This document shows, piece by piece, positions 36,054-45,600 of a stretch of DNA of 64,000 bases. The stretch spans positions 1 to 64,000 of the forward strand of contig JANREK010000032.1 of NCBI GenBank assembly GCA_030726065.1. The letters run 5' to 3'. Made by a program: the position numbers and the translations under genes. The stretch is from Sediminibacterium sp. GTDB lineage: Bacteria > Bacteroidota > Bacteroidia > Chitinophagales > Chitinophagaceae. Numbering within the stretch: the stretch's first letter is position 1; each line of letters begins with the position of its first letter. The notes under the pieces were generated by a model. It did no database searches. It had not been told where the DNA came from and worked only from the letters and a program-made list of their open reading frames with translations.

Positions 36054-37034
36054 ATGCGTTTATTAATTATTCGTTTTTCGTCCATTGGAGACATTGTTTT
36101 AACTACGCCAGTAATTCGTTGTGTAAAACAACAAATCCCTGGGGTTGAAATACACTTTTTGACCAAGCTTTCCATGAAGGAAGTGACTGAAGCAAATGCC
36201 TATATTGATCATTTTCATTATTTAGATCAAGATATTAATGAATTGATCCCAGCTTTAAAAAAGCAGTCCTTTGATGCCGTGATTGATTTGCATCACAATC
36301 AACGTACCTGGCGTATCAAACGCGCATTGGGGGTAAAATCTTTTAGCTATAAAAAATTAAGCATCCAAAAAATCATACTCACTACTTTAGGTATTGATTT
36401 ACTCAAAAAAGAACACATCACGAAGCGTTATATGGATACAGTTAAATCATTGGGTGTGGTGGATGACGGAAAGGGGTTGGATTATTTTATTCCACTTCAT
36501 ACCAAATCTGTCATCGATGATTTACCTGAGAATTTTAAATCAGGTTATGTTGGTTTGGTGATTGGCGCTTCGTACTTTAATAAAAAAATGCCCCTTGAGA
36601 AATTAAGGGCTTTAATTGTATCCATACAATTACCCATTGTGTTAATCGGTGGTTCGGATGACAGGGAAATGGGTGTGTCCTTGCAAGAATCATTTGGGGA
36701 TCGCGTTTTTAATGCATGCGGGACTTATTGCATTAATGAATCAGCGCTTTTTGTGAAGCATGCCCAATATATTGTTTCACATGATACTGGTTTTTTACAT
36801 ATTGCATGTGCCTTTAATAAACCAACGGTAACTATTTGGGGAGCCACCACGCCTGCCTTACAATTTTCTGCACTCTATCCTACAAATTCTGATAGCCCTC
36901 GCTTTGATGCAATCGTACCCAATTTAAAATGCCAACCTTGTGCAAAGCAAGGATCCAATCATTGTCCCAAAGGACACTTTAATTGTATGCAACTTCAAAA
37001 TATAGATTTGATTGCAGCGAAAGTAAACGGCTAG
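36054..37034 (+). CDS. Glycosyltransferase family 9 (heptosyltransferase-like)
   Basis: 326-residue ADP-heptose:LPS heptosyltransferase-type enzyme acting on lipopolysaccharide core at the inner-membrane face. Visible: 'IIRFSSIGDIVLTTPVIR' at the N-terminus (acceptor domain), 'DAVIDLHHNQRTWRIKRAL', and the donor-site motif 'VSHDTGFLHIACAFNKPTV' (about residue 240). A Cys cluster near the C-terminus ('CQPCAKQGSNHCPKGHFNC') is common in Bacteroidota members. It is the last gene of the plus-strand run. Confidence 0.92.
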   Translation: MRLLIIRFSSIGDIVLTTPVIRCVKQQIPGVEIHFLTKLSMKEVTEANAYIDHFHYLDQDINELIPALKKQSFDAVIDLHHNQRTWRIKRALGVKSFSYKKLSIQKIILTTLGIDLLKKEHITKRYMDTVKSLGVVDDGKGLDYFIPLHTKSVIDDLPENFKSGYVGLVIGASYFNKKMPLEKLRALIVSIQLPIVLIGGSDDREMGVSLQESFGDRVFNACGTYCINESALFVKHAQYIVSHDTGFLHIACAFNKPTVTIWGATTPALQFSALYPTNSDSPRFDAIVPNLKCQPCAKQGSNHCPKGHFNCMQLQNIDLIAAKVNG

Positions 37035-37040
37035 CTGCAA

Positions 37041-37136
37041 TATTTATAAAGCGCATAAATACCTATTTCTCGCCTCATCGCTGCAGGAACAGATATTCGT
37101 CTCGAAATAGTATTTACGCGTTATAATTAAATATTG
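37041..37136. repeat. Long imperfect inverted repeat downstream of the glycosyltransferase gene
   Basis: Left arm (about 37041-37071, ending in GCATAAATACCTATTTC) pairs with right arm (about 37104-37136, beginning GAAATAGTATTTACGC) with a few mismatches and bulges, around a loop of about 33 bases. The RNA would form a hairpin of some 25 bp. It has no T run of its own and sits just before a normal terminator, so it could be a small structured RNA, a 3'-end protector or a remnant of a miniature inverted-repeat element. Confidence 0.55.
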
Positions 37137-37145
37137 TCCAAATAA

Positions 37146-37180
37146 AAAAGCCTTCCACCAGTTATCGGAGGAAGGCTTTT
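37146..37180. terminator. Bidirectional terminator between the glycosyltransferase and mdh genes
   Basis: AAAAGCCTTCC / GGAAGGCTTTT stem with T runs on both strands, between convergent genes. Confidence 0.85.
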
Positions 37181-37197
37181 GAATAATTCTTGAACTA

Positions 37198-38127
37198 TTA
37201 TAAAGTTTTCAATACGTCGTTCATGTTACGCACAGCGTCTGCGCTTTTGTTGAATGCTGCTTGTTCGTCTGCAGATAAATCCATGGCAACAATCTTTTCC
37301 CATCCATTCTTTCCAATCACTACAGGTACACCTAAGCAAATGTCCGATTGGCCATATTCGCCTTCCAGGCTTACGCAACAGGTAAATAATTTCTTCTCAT
37401 CACGTACAATGCTTTCCACTAATGCCGCTCCTGCAGCACCTGGTGCATACCAAGCGGATGTACCTAATAATTTTGTAAGTGTAGCACCACCTACCATAGT
37501 ATCGTTGATGATAGTTTGTTGTTGTGCTTCATCTAAGAACTTGGTTACAGGAATGCTATTCCAAGTGGCATGCTTAATTAAAGGAATCATGGTGGTATCA
37601 CCGTGACCACCTACAACCAATGCATTTAAGTCAGATGGGCTGCAATTTAATGTGGTGCTTAATTGGTATTTGAAACGTGCGCTATCTAAAGTACCACCCA
37701 TACCAATAATTCTATTTTTAGGTAAACCAGTGGATTGTAATGCTAAGTAGGTCATAGTGTCCATTGGGTTACTAATTACAATAATGATGGTGTTAGGTGA
37801 ATGCTTTAAAATGTTCTCGCAAACTCCTTTTACAATACCCGCGTTCGTGCCAATTAATTCCTCGCGAGTCATACCTGGTTTACGCGGTAAACCAGAAGTT
37901 ATTACCACCACATCTGAATTAGCAGTTTTTGAATAATCATTCGTTGATCCAGAAATGCGTGTATCAAAACCCAATAAAGCAGCCGTCTGCATCATATCTT
38001 GTGCTTTGCCTTCTGCAAATCCCTCTTTAATATCTAATAAAACCAATTCTGTTGCTAATTCTTTACGGGCAATATTATCAGCACATGTAGCACCCACGGC
38101 ACCTGCACCTACGACTGTAATTTTCAT
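37198..38127 (-). CDS. mdh: Malate dehydrogenase
   Basis: NAD-dependent malate dehydrogenase of the LDH-like type, 309 residues, a TCA-cycle enzyme. The Rossmann motif is 'GAGAVGATCADNIA' and the cofactor-specifying acidic residue follows in 'VLLDIKEG'. 'LPRKPGMTREELIGTN' carries the substrate Arg that marks malate rather than lactate (Gln) specificity. The catalytic His lies in 'VVGGHGDTTMIPL'. A -7 box at 38169-38176 and a terminator after the gene suggest it can be transcribed alone, though the redoxin gene lies upstream on the same strand. Confidence 0.95.
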   Translation of the reverse strand: MKITVVGAGAVGATCADNIARKELATELVLLDIKEGFAEGKAQDMMQTAALLGFDTRISGSTNDYSKTANSDVVVITSGLPRKPGMTREELIGTNAGIVKGVCENILKHSPNTIIIVISNPMDTMTYLALQSTGLPKNRIIGMGGTLDSARFKYQLSTTLNCSPSDLNALVVGGHGDTTMIPLIKHATWNSIPVTKFLDEAQQQTIINDTMVGGATLTKLLGTSAWYAPGAAGAALVESIVRDEKKLFTCCVSLEGEYGQSDICLGVPVVIGKNGWEKIVAMDLSADEQAAFNKSADAVRNMNDVLKTL

Positions 38128-38168
38128 ATTTTTTTATTTAAAATAAGTGTTGAATATTTTTTACGCAG

Positions 38169-38176
38169 CAAAGTTA
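38169..38176 (-). promoter_or_regulatory. -7 box for mdh
   Basis: Exact TAACTTTG on the minus strand at the end of the redoxin gene, 41 bases before the mdh ATG. Confidence 0.55.
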
Positions 38177-38177
38177 G

Positions 38178-38687
38178 TTATTTGCTTTCTATTATTTTTA
38201 TTAAGTCAAAAATATCTGCCCCTTTTTCGTACACTTTCACCAATTGGTTATTTTTGTATAATGCCACAAACGGAGTCATTTTAGGGCGAAAAAAGGTAGG
38301 GATCATATAACTAGGGTCGCGACCTATGAGTATATTAGGACGGCCCACAAATTTAAATTTGTCAGCAAAAGCCTGAATGGCAATCATGTCACGATAGCTG
38401 TCCCAAATGAATAAAACGTTTGTTAATTTATCCTTGTACTTGTTTATGGTAGCAGCTTCGGTTTCGCAATGAGAACAATCAGGGCTAAAAAAAATGATAC
38501 AAGTATATTTGTACTTTGGTATCGTTTTATTAGTTATCACCCTGCCGTCAATGAGGTTTAAAGTAAAAGCAGGTAAATTTTTATCCTTTAGGTAAGGCGC
38601 ATTTGGATCAGGCTTGACATCTAAACTTTGTGCTGATGCCTGTCCAATGATCAAAATAGTTAATAGGCTTAGGATAATTTTTTTCAT
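38178..38687 (-). CDS. Periplasmic thioredoxin-fold protein (redoxin/TlpA-like)
   Basis: 169-residue exported protein with signal peptide 'MKKIILSLLTILIIGQASA' and a thioredoxin fold. The redox motif CxxC is present as Cys-Ser-His-Cys in 'FFSPDCSHCETEAATI' (about residue 74), and the cis-proline in 'MTPFVALYKN' (about 143). The role is thiol-disulfide exchange in the periplasm or at the outer leaflet; partner unknown. It follows the ABC ATPase gene by 10 bases, in the run lysA-ATPase-redoxin. Confidence 0.85.
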   Translation of the reverse strand: MKKIILSLLTILIIGQASAQSLDVKPDPNAPYLKDKNLPAFTLNLIDGRVITNKTIPKYKYTCIIFFSPDCSHCETEAATINKYKDKLTNVLFIWDSYRDMIAIQAFADKFKFVGRPNILIGRDPSYMIPTFFRPKMTPFVALYKNNQLVKVYEKGADIFDLIKIIESK

Positions 38688-38697
38688 TATAATTATT

Positions 38698-39462
38698 TTA
38701 TTGTTGGGTCATACGCATCGATTTTGCGTCTTGTAAAAATTTTGATGCAAATATAAAATTATTTAATAACTCATTTTTGCTGTAGATGATTTCAGCATTC
38801 GTTCCTTCCCATTCTTTTTTACCTTGGTGTAAATAGATTATATGTTTGCCTATTTCCATCACACTATTCATGTCATGTGTCACTACAATAGTGGTAATGT
38901 TAAATTCGGTAGTAATATCTTGGATCAATTTATCAATGACCATAGAAGTTTGCGGATCTAATCCAGAGTTGGGCTCATCACAAAATAAGTATTTCGGTTT
39001 CATGATGATGGCACGTGCCAATGCAACTCTTTTTTTCATCCCGCCACTAATCTCTGCAGGATACTTATCGTTTACCCCCTGTAAGTTTACCCTTTCTAAA
39101 GTTTCTATTACTTTTTTATTTTTTTCGGACAAGCTTAAATTGGTAAACATATCTAAAGGAAAACGTACATTTTCTTCCACTGTTTTTGAATCAAATAAAG
39201 CATTGCCTTGAAATAGCATTCCTATATTATTGCGCAATTCTTTTCTTTCCTCTTTGGACATGCCGTGCAATTCTTCGCCATCAAAAAATATCTTTCCTTT
39301 ATCCGCAGGAATTAAATCAACAATACATTTGGTTAAAACCGTTTTCCCGCTTCCGCTGGTTCCAATAATTAAATTACAAATGCCAGGCTTAAATTTTGCA
39401 CTGATATCGTCAATAATTACTTTGCCTTCAAAAGCTTTTGATATATTTTTTACTTCAATCAT
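38698..39462 (-). CDS. ABC transporter ATPase, MlaF-like
   Basis: 254-residue ATP-binding subunit of the MlaF/Mkl type, which energises phospholipid or lipid trafficking between membranes. Walker A 'GTSGSGKTVLTKC' (about residue 34), signature 'ISGGMKKRVALARAI' (about 138) and Walker B 'YLFCDEPNSGLDP' are present; the Met-Lys-Lys/Arg after SGG is characteristic of MlaF. Its permease is not adjacent: an MlaE-like permease lies at 50297-51034 on the other strand. The gene starts 2 bases after the lysA stop. Confidence 0.9.
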   Translation of the reverse strand: MIEVKNISKAFEGKVIIDDISAKFKPGICNLIIGTSGSGKTVLTKCIVDLIPADKGKIFFDGEELHGMSKEERKELRNNIGMLFQGNALFDSKTVEENVRFPLDMFTNLSLSEKNKKVIETLERVNLQGVNDKYPAEISGGMKKRVALARAIIMKPKYLFCDEPNSGLDPQTSMVIDKLIQDITTEFNITTIVVTHDMNSVMEIGKHIIYLHQGKKEWEGTNAEIIYSKNELLNNFIFASKFLQDAKSMRMTQQ

Positions 39463-39464
39463 GC

Positions 39465-40682
39465 TTATGGATTCAGGGGTATTTGTAAACGCAATAAGTC
39501 GGCAAAGTCATCTGCGCGGCTAATTAATTTCGCTTCTTCTTTTTCAAATAAAACCTGCGCTGGTTTGTAGCGCGCATTGTAATTACTCGACATTTCATAG
39601 CCATAAGCGCCTGCATTATAAAAAACTAAAAAGTCGCCTTCAGAAATTGTTGGAATAGGGCGGTCCCAAGCAAAAGTATCTGTTTCACAAATATTACCGA
39701 CTACTGCATAATTTTTTTTTGCTTGATCAGGGTGACTAATATTATCAATATGATGATAGGCATCATAAAACATGGGTCTGATCAAATGATTAAGCCCAGT
39801 ATTAATACCTGCAAATGTAATTTCACCCTGCTCCTTTAATACATTCACTTGCGAAATAAAATAGCCCGCTTCACTTACCAAATATTTTCCGGGTTCAAAC
39901 CAAGCGATGAGTGGCCGTCCAAATTTTTCAGACATTTTTTTCATCACTTTATTTACCTCGCTTCCTAATAAAGCAATATCCGTTCCTTTTTCATTCGGGG
40001 TATAGGGCACTTTGAACCCGCCGCCAAAATCTAACACCTGGACGGATGGAAATTCACCTAATATACTTTCAAAAACAGCTGCTGATTGTAAAAATACACT
40101 TACTTCCTTTATTTCACTACCCGTATGTATATGTAAGGTGTTAATTTTAAGTTGAAATTTTTCTTGAATGGTTTTTAATTCATTGAATTGTATCAATGGT
40201 ATTCCAAACTTACTTTTATCGTGTCCTGTTGAAATTTTAAGATTCCCCCCAGCCATAATATTGGGGCGAATACGAACGCCTACTGCATAAGTGTTTCCAT
40301 ATTTTGCGCCGAATTTTTCTAAATTAGATAAGCTATCAATATTTACATTAATGCCCAAGGCAACCGCTTCGCAAATTTCATCAAAGGACACACTATTGCT
40401 GGTATATAAAATATTTTTTGGTTCAAATCCTACATGCAAGGCCAACTTCACTTCATTAATGGAGCTGCAATCAATGGGACAGCCTGCATTTTTTATTACT
40501 TGTAAAATATGAATATTGGTGAGGGCTTTACAAGCATAAAAAAAACGCGTTTGTTTCATATCAAAATGAGTGACCAAATTTTGATATTGTGATACAATCT
40601 TTTCAGCATGATATACATACAAGGGGGTACCAAATTTTTCAGCAGCTTGCTTTAATTGCTCATAAGTTAAACTTGACTTCAT
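39465..40682 (-). CDS. lysA: Diaminopimelate decarboxylase
   Basis: PLP enzyme of fold type III, 405 residues, converting meso-diaminopimelate to lysine. The PLP lysine is in 'RFFYACKALTNIHIL' (about residue 45), with 'HIHTGSEIKE' and 'VLDFGGGFKVPY' for cofactor phosphate and 'GNICETDTFAWDRP' for substrate and the dimer-site Cys. I start at the ATG at 40682: an in-frame start 5 codons upstream would lie inside the -7 promoter box. The next gene follows after 2 bases. Confidence 0.93.
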   Translation of the reverse strand: MKSSLTYEQLKQAAEKFGTPLYVYHAEKIVSQYQNLVTHFDMKQTRFFYACKALTNIHILQVIKNAGCPIDCSSINEVKLALHVGFEPKNILYTSNSVSFDEICEAVALGINVNIDSLSNLEKFGAKYGNTYAVGVRIRPNIMAGGNLKISTGHDKSKFGIPLIQFNELKTIQEKFQLKINTLHIHTGSEIKEVSVFLQSAAVFESILGEFPSVQVLDFGGGFKVPYTPNEKGTDIALLGSEVNKVMKKMSEKFGRPLIAWFEPGKYLVSEAGYFISQVNVLKEQGEITFAGINTGLNHLIRPMFYDAYHHIDNISHPDQAKKNYAVVGNICETDTFAWDRPIPTISEGDFLVFYNAGAYGYEMSSNYNARYKPAQVLFEKEEAKLISRADDFADLLRLQIPLNP

Positions 40683-40686
40683 GCTA

Positions 40687-40694
40687 CAAAGATA
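40687..40694 (-). promoter_or_regulatory. -7 box abutting the lysA start (leaderless-type)
   Basis: Exact TATCTTTG on the minus strand, 4 bases before the chosen ATG. It supports this start and a leaderless mRNA. Confidence 0.55.
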
Positions 40695-40785
40695 CAATTA
40701 GAACTGATGTTTTAATACGAAATCAGTCCAGATAATTTGAGAAAATGTAAAAGGAAGTAAATCTGCGTAAATGGGAATGCCTGGC

Positions 40786-41535
40786 CTATTCTGGTTGTTC
40801 AGGCGCATTGTCTTCATGATCTACAGCATCAATAGCGTCTGCATTATAATCACCTGTTTCTTCTTCGGCATTAGGTGTGTCCAAATCCGCTTCAGCTCCA
40901 ATGGCAGCGTCTAATTCAGCGGTTTGATTAAATACACTATTGTCGGTAAAATCTTCTGGTTTAACTACAGTTGCTTCCACAATTTGATCTGCTAAAACCT
41001 CTCTGATTTTAGGTAAATCATCGGTAGAATTAATACCGAAATAATCCATGAAATTAACGGAGGTAGAATATACCAATGGCTTACCTGGCATATTTTCATT
41101 GCGACCACTAATCGTGATTAATTCTTTCTCTAATAATTTTTGTATCGAGTAATCGCTATTCACACCACGAATGGCTTCCACTTCCCCTTTAGTGATGGGT
41201 TGTTTGTAGGCGATAATCGCCAATGATTCAAGTGCGGCGTTGGATAAACGTTTTAAAAATTTATCTCCGTTTAATTGTGCAATGGTATTATGAAAGTTTG
41301 GCTTTGTTAAAAATTGCCATCCGCCACCACTTTGCTTTAATTCAAATGGATAAAATTCGGTTGCATATTTTTCTTGAATACCTTCCAAAGCCGACTCCAC
41401 TTGACTCAATGTAATTCGTTCTTCTAAAAATCCAAAAGCGTTATTAATAAGCTCAGTAATGTCATTTGCATTTAGTGCTTTTTCACTTGCAAAAACTAAG
41501 GCTTCAATATGCGGAATGATTTGGCTTATTTCCAT
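40786..41535 (-). CDS. scpB: Segregation and condensation protein B
   Basis: Winged-helix subunit of the SMC-ScpA-ScpB chromosome condensation complex, 249 residues. 'IIPHIEALVFASEKALNAND' at the N-terminus and 'ALESLAIIAYKQPITKGEV' with 'IRGVNSDYSIQKLLEKELI' are the paired winged-helix signatures. The C-terminal 65 residues are an acidic, low-complexity tail ('ETGDYNADAIDAVDHEDN'), longer than in most family members. It follows atpG by 15 bases, and no scpA or smc is nearby. Confidence 0.93.
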   Translation of the reverse strand: MEISQIIPHIEALVFASEKALNANDITELINNAFGFLEERITLSQVESALEGIQEKYATEFYPFELKQSGGGWQFLTKPNFHNTIAQLNGDKFLKRLSNAALESLAIIAYKQPITKGEVEAIRGVNSDYSIQKLLEKELITISGRNENMPGKPLVYSTSVNFMDYFGINSTDDLPKIREVLADQIVEATVVKPEDFTDNSVFNQTAELDAAIGAEADLDTPNAEEETGDYNADAIDAVDHEDNAPEQPE

Positions 41536-41550
41536 AATAGGTTTGTATTC

Positions 41551-42420
41551 TTATCCGTTTAATGCTGCAGCACCACTTACAATTTCCGTTAATTCGGTTG
41601 TAATGGCTGCTTGACGTGCACGGTTGTATGATAATTTCAATGATTTCAATAATTCGTTTGCGTTTTCACTTGCCTTATCCATCGCTGTCATTCTTGCGCC
41701 ATGCTCACTTGCGTTGGCATCTAGTACTGCTTTGAATAATTGGGTGTTCAATATTTTTGGCATTAATTCAGCGACCAAAACTTCTTTTTGTGGCTCAAAA
41801 ATGAAATCTATTTTTTTCTGATTTTCTTTTTTTATAATCTTAGGAACAGGTAAAAATTGCTCCGCAGTAAATACTTGTGTAGCGGCATTCTTAAACTCGC
41901 TGTATATAATTTCTATTGCATCAAACTCTTTGTTTGAAAAAGCGTCCATGGCTGCTTGTGCAGCCAATTGTACATTTGCAAAATTTAAATTTAAAAAGAT
42001 ATCTTTAAAATTAGCATTGGTTGTAAAACCTGCTTTGCTTAAACTTTCATATCCTTTTTTACCAATGTTCCAAATGGTCACTTTTTGTTTCGGATATTTT
42101 TCGGTAATGGTGGTTTTAGCCAATTTTACCAAGTTGGCATTATAGCCTCCGCACAATCCTCTATCTGAAGTAATAACGATGAGTAGTACATTATTCACTG
42201 GGCGCGTTTCCGCCAAAGCTAAATTTACATCACCTTCTAAACTGCTTAAAATATTACCTAACATTTCCTGCAACTTACGTGTATAAGGACGCATCTGTGT
42301 AATCGCATCTTGCGCACGACGTAATTTTGCCGCACTTACCATTTTCATCGCTTTTGTAAGCTGCTGGGTAGATTGCGTACTTTTAATCCTATTTCTTACT
42401 TCATTCAATTGACCTGCCAT
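41551..42420 (-). CDS. atpG: ATP synthase F1 subunit gamma
   Basis: Central stalk subunit of F1Fo ATP synthase, 289 residues. Conserved termini are both present: 'LNEVRNRIKSTQSTQQLTKA' at the start and 'SYNRARQAAITTELTEIVSG' at the end, forming the coiled-coil shaft. 'VITSDRGLCGGYNANLVK' is also conserved. No other atp genes are in the window. It is divergent from secA and followed by scpB. Confidence 0.95.
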   Translation of the reverse strand: MAGQLNEVRNRIKSTQSTQQLTKAMKMVSAAKLRRAQDAITQMRPYTRKLQEMLGNILSSLEGDVNLALAETRPVNNVLLIVITSDRGLCGGYNANLVKLAKTTITEKYPKQKVTIWNIGKKGYESLSKAGFTTNANFKDIFLNLNFANVQLAAQAAMDAFSNKEFDAIEIIYSEFKNAATQVFTAEQFLPVPKIIKKENQKKIDFIFEPQKEVLVAELMPKILNTQLFKAVLDANASEHGARMTAMDKASENANELLKSLKLSYNRARQAAITTELTEIVSGAAALNG

Positions 42421-42484
42421 AGTAGTAAATTTTCCGATTTTTCTTAAGGAATCCCGCTTAAAATTAAGGGGTACTTAAGGCGAG

Positions 42485-42492
42485 CAAAGGTA
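42485..42492 (-). promoter_or_regulatory. -7 box for atpG-scpB
   Basis: Exact TACCTTTG on the minus strand, 64 bases before the atpG ATG. Confidence 0.5.
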
Positions 42493-42584
42493 TCATTTTT
42501 TCGTTCATTTTTCACTTTTCAGGCCCTTCAAGTTAATTTTTATATTCCCAGGCCCATAAAATGGCCAAACTGTCTTCAAATGCT

Positions 42585-42592
42585 TACCTTTG
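42585..42592 (+). promoter_or_regulatory. -7 box for secA
   Basis: Exact TACCTTTG, 79 bases before the chosen secA ATG. It forms a divergent pair with the atpG box about 100 bases away. Confidence 0.5.
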
Positions 42593-42671
42593 ACACCCCT
42601 TGTCTAGTGGCCAAAATGTCATTGGCTTAGTGATTGCTAATAAGGGATTATATATAATTTATCATAGGACT

Positions 42672-45600
42672 ATGTTGCAATTTATAAGTAAAATATTCGG
42701 CGGATCTAAAAGTGAGAAAGATGTTAAAAAGATAGCACATTTAGTGCCTATTATCAATGGGCATTTTGCGACCTATGAACAACTTTCCAATGATGCATTG
42801 CGCGGTAAAACCACCGAATTTAAAGCGCGCATCACTGCGCATTTGGCGGCTATTGACGAAACCATACAGGCAGAACAAGCTAAAGCAGAAGCGCTTCCAA
42901 TGAGTGAGTTTATGGGGCGTGATTCGATTTATCAAAATATAGATGCGTTAAAAAAAGACCGTGATAATGCTTTGGAAACCATTTTAATGGATTTATTGCC
43001 AGAGGCATTCGCGGTCGTGAAGGAAGTAGCGCGTCGTTTTACCAATAATACTGAATTAGTGGCTAAGGCTACTGAATTAGACCGTCAGTTTTCTGTCAAA
43101 AAGGAATATGTAAGTATCAAAGGCGAGGAGTCGGTTTTCCAAACAACATGGAAAGCGGCTGGGATGCCCGTTACTTGGAATATGGTCCATTATGATGTGC
43201 AGTTAATTGGAGGTATCGTTTTACATGAAGGAAAAATTGCGGAAATGTCCACTGGTGAGGGTAAAACTTTGGTATCCACTTTGCCAGCCTATTTAAATGC
43301 TTTATCGGGTGAAGGGGTGCATATTGTAACGGTGAATGATTACTTAGCCAAAAGAGATAGTGAGTGGAATGGTACTTTATTTGAGTGGCTGGGGTTAACG
43401 GTAGATTGTATCGACAAACATCAGCCCAACTCTGAGGAGCGCCGCGACGCTTATCGTGCGGACATCACTTACGGCACTAACAATGAATTTGGATTTGATT
43501 ATTTGAGAGATAATATGGTGCATACACCGGAGGAAATGGTACAACGTAAACATCATTTTGCGATGGTGGATGAGGTGGATAGTGTATTGATTGATGATGC
43601 GCGTACCCCCTTAATTATTTCTGGTCCAATTGGTCATCCCACAGGAGAGCAACAATTTTTTGAATTAAAACCAAGGATTGAAAAATTGGTAGAAATTCAG
43701 AAAAAAGTAGTGAATCAATTTTTAATTGAAGCAAAGAAAAAAATAGCAGAAGGTAATGATGATGTAAAAGATGGTGGATTGGCTTTGTATCGTGCATTCA
43801 GAGGGTTGCCTAAAAACGGCGCCATCATTAAATATTTAAGTGAGCCAGGAATTCGTGTAAAATTACAAAAAGCAGAGAATCATTATTTGGCGGATCAACA
43901 ACGCGAGATGCCAGCAGTGGATGCGGAGTTGTATTTCCATATTGATGAAAAAAATAATTCAGTGGAGTTAACTGAAAAGGGATTACAATTAATTACAAAA
44001 TCAGGGGAGGATCCCAACTTCTTTTTATTGCCAGATATTAGCATTGAACTAAATACAATTGATCAAAATGCAGCAATTAGTGCAGAGGAAAAATTACAAC
44101 AAAAGGAAGTGATCATTAATGATTATAGCATTAAGTCCGATCGTATTCATACGGTGAATCAATTATTAAAAGCCTATACTTTATTTGATAATGATGTGGA
44201 GTATGTGGTGATTGAAGGGCAGGTTAAAATTGTAGATGAACAAACAGGTCGTATCATGGAAGGTCGTCGTTATTCTGACGGCTTGCACCAAGCGATTGAA
44301 GCAAAGGAAAATGTAAAAATTGAAGCGGCGAGTCAAACCTATGCGACTATTACTTTACAAAACTTTTTCAGAATGTACCATAAGTTGGCAGGTATGACCG
44401 GTACTGCTGAAACTGAGGCTTCTGAGTTTTGGAGCATTTATAAATTGGATGTAGTTTCTATACCGACAAATATTCCAGCAATTCGTATTGATGATCAGGA
44501 TTTGGTGTACAAAACCAAGCGTGAAAAATTTGGTGCGGTGATTGATGCCATTGTGGACTTACGTGAAAAAGGCCGTCCAGTTTTGTGTGGTACAACCTCC
44601 GTGGAAGTAAGTGAATTATTGAGTAGAATGTTGCGTCAAAAAAATATCCCTCACAATGTATTGAATGCGAAACAACATGCACGTGAAGCGCAAGTGGTTG
44701 CGGAAGCTGGTTTAACGGGTGCTGTTACAATTGCTACGAACATGGCAGGTCGTGGAACTGATATTAAATTAAGTCCCGAAGTGAAAGCTGCGGGTGGTTT
44801 AGCTATATTAGGTACAGAAAGGCACGAATCTCGTCGTGTGGACAGACAGTTACGTGGTCGTGCGGGTCGTCAAGGTGATCCAGGATCTTCTCTATTCTTT
44901 GTTTCATTGGAAGATGATTTGATGCGCATGTTTGGTAGCGAAAGAATTGCAAAAATCATGGACTTTGCTGGATATAAGGAAGGAGAAGTAATTCAGCACA
45001 GCATGATTACAAAATCAATTGAGCGTGCACAGAAAAAAGTAGAGGAAAATAACTTTGGTATTCGTAAGCGTTTGTTAGAATATGATGATGTGATGAACAA
45101 ACAAAGATCCGTGATTTATAAAAAGAGAAGTCACGCATTGTTTGGAGAAAGATTGGCCTTGGATTTAGATAATGCTTTTTATCAAGTAGTAGAAGGGTTG
45201 GTGGTGAATCATAAAACAATGAATGATTACGAAGCATTCAAGTTGGGACTTATTGTACAGTTTGGATTAGACAGTAAAGTTTCATTGGAACAATTTACTT
45301 CCGCTAAGGAAAATGATTTAATTGAATTAGTATATCAGGAAACGATTGGGCATTACGAGTACCGTAAAAAGGAAATGATGCAAAATAGTATTCCGGTATT
45401 TAAAAATATCAGATTACAACAAGGCAATCATATTGAAAATGTAATTGTACCTGTGAGTGATGGAAAAACAGCATTTAATGTGCTCGTTAATTTGGATAAA
45501 AATATTGCAACAAGTGGTTCAGCTTTAGCTATTCAATCCGAAAGGTCCATTGCATTAAGCTTGTTAGATGATGCATGGAAGGAACATTTGCGTGCGATGG

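Noticed and set aside
37035-37197. CRISPR-like repeat between the glycosyltransferase and mdh genes
   Set aside because: The repeats are inverted, imperfect and present once, with no array of equal spacers; no cas genes are in the window.
42600-42671. N-terminal extension of SecA (24 extra residues)
   Set aside because: It starts with TTG, and its sequence is unlike SecA N-termini; MLQFISKIFG at 42672 matches the family.
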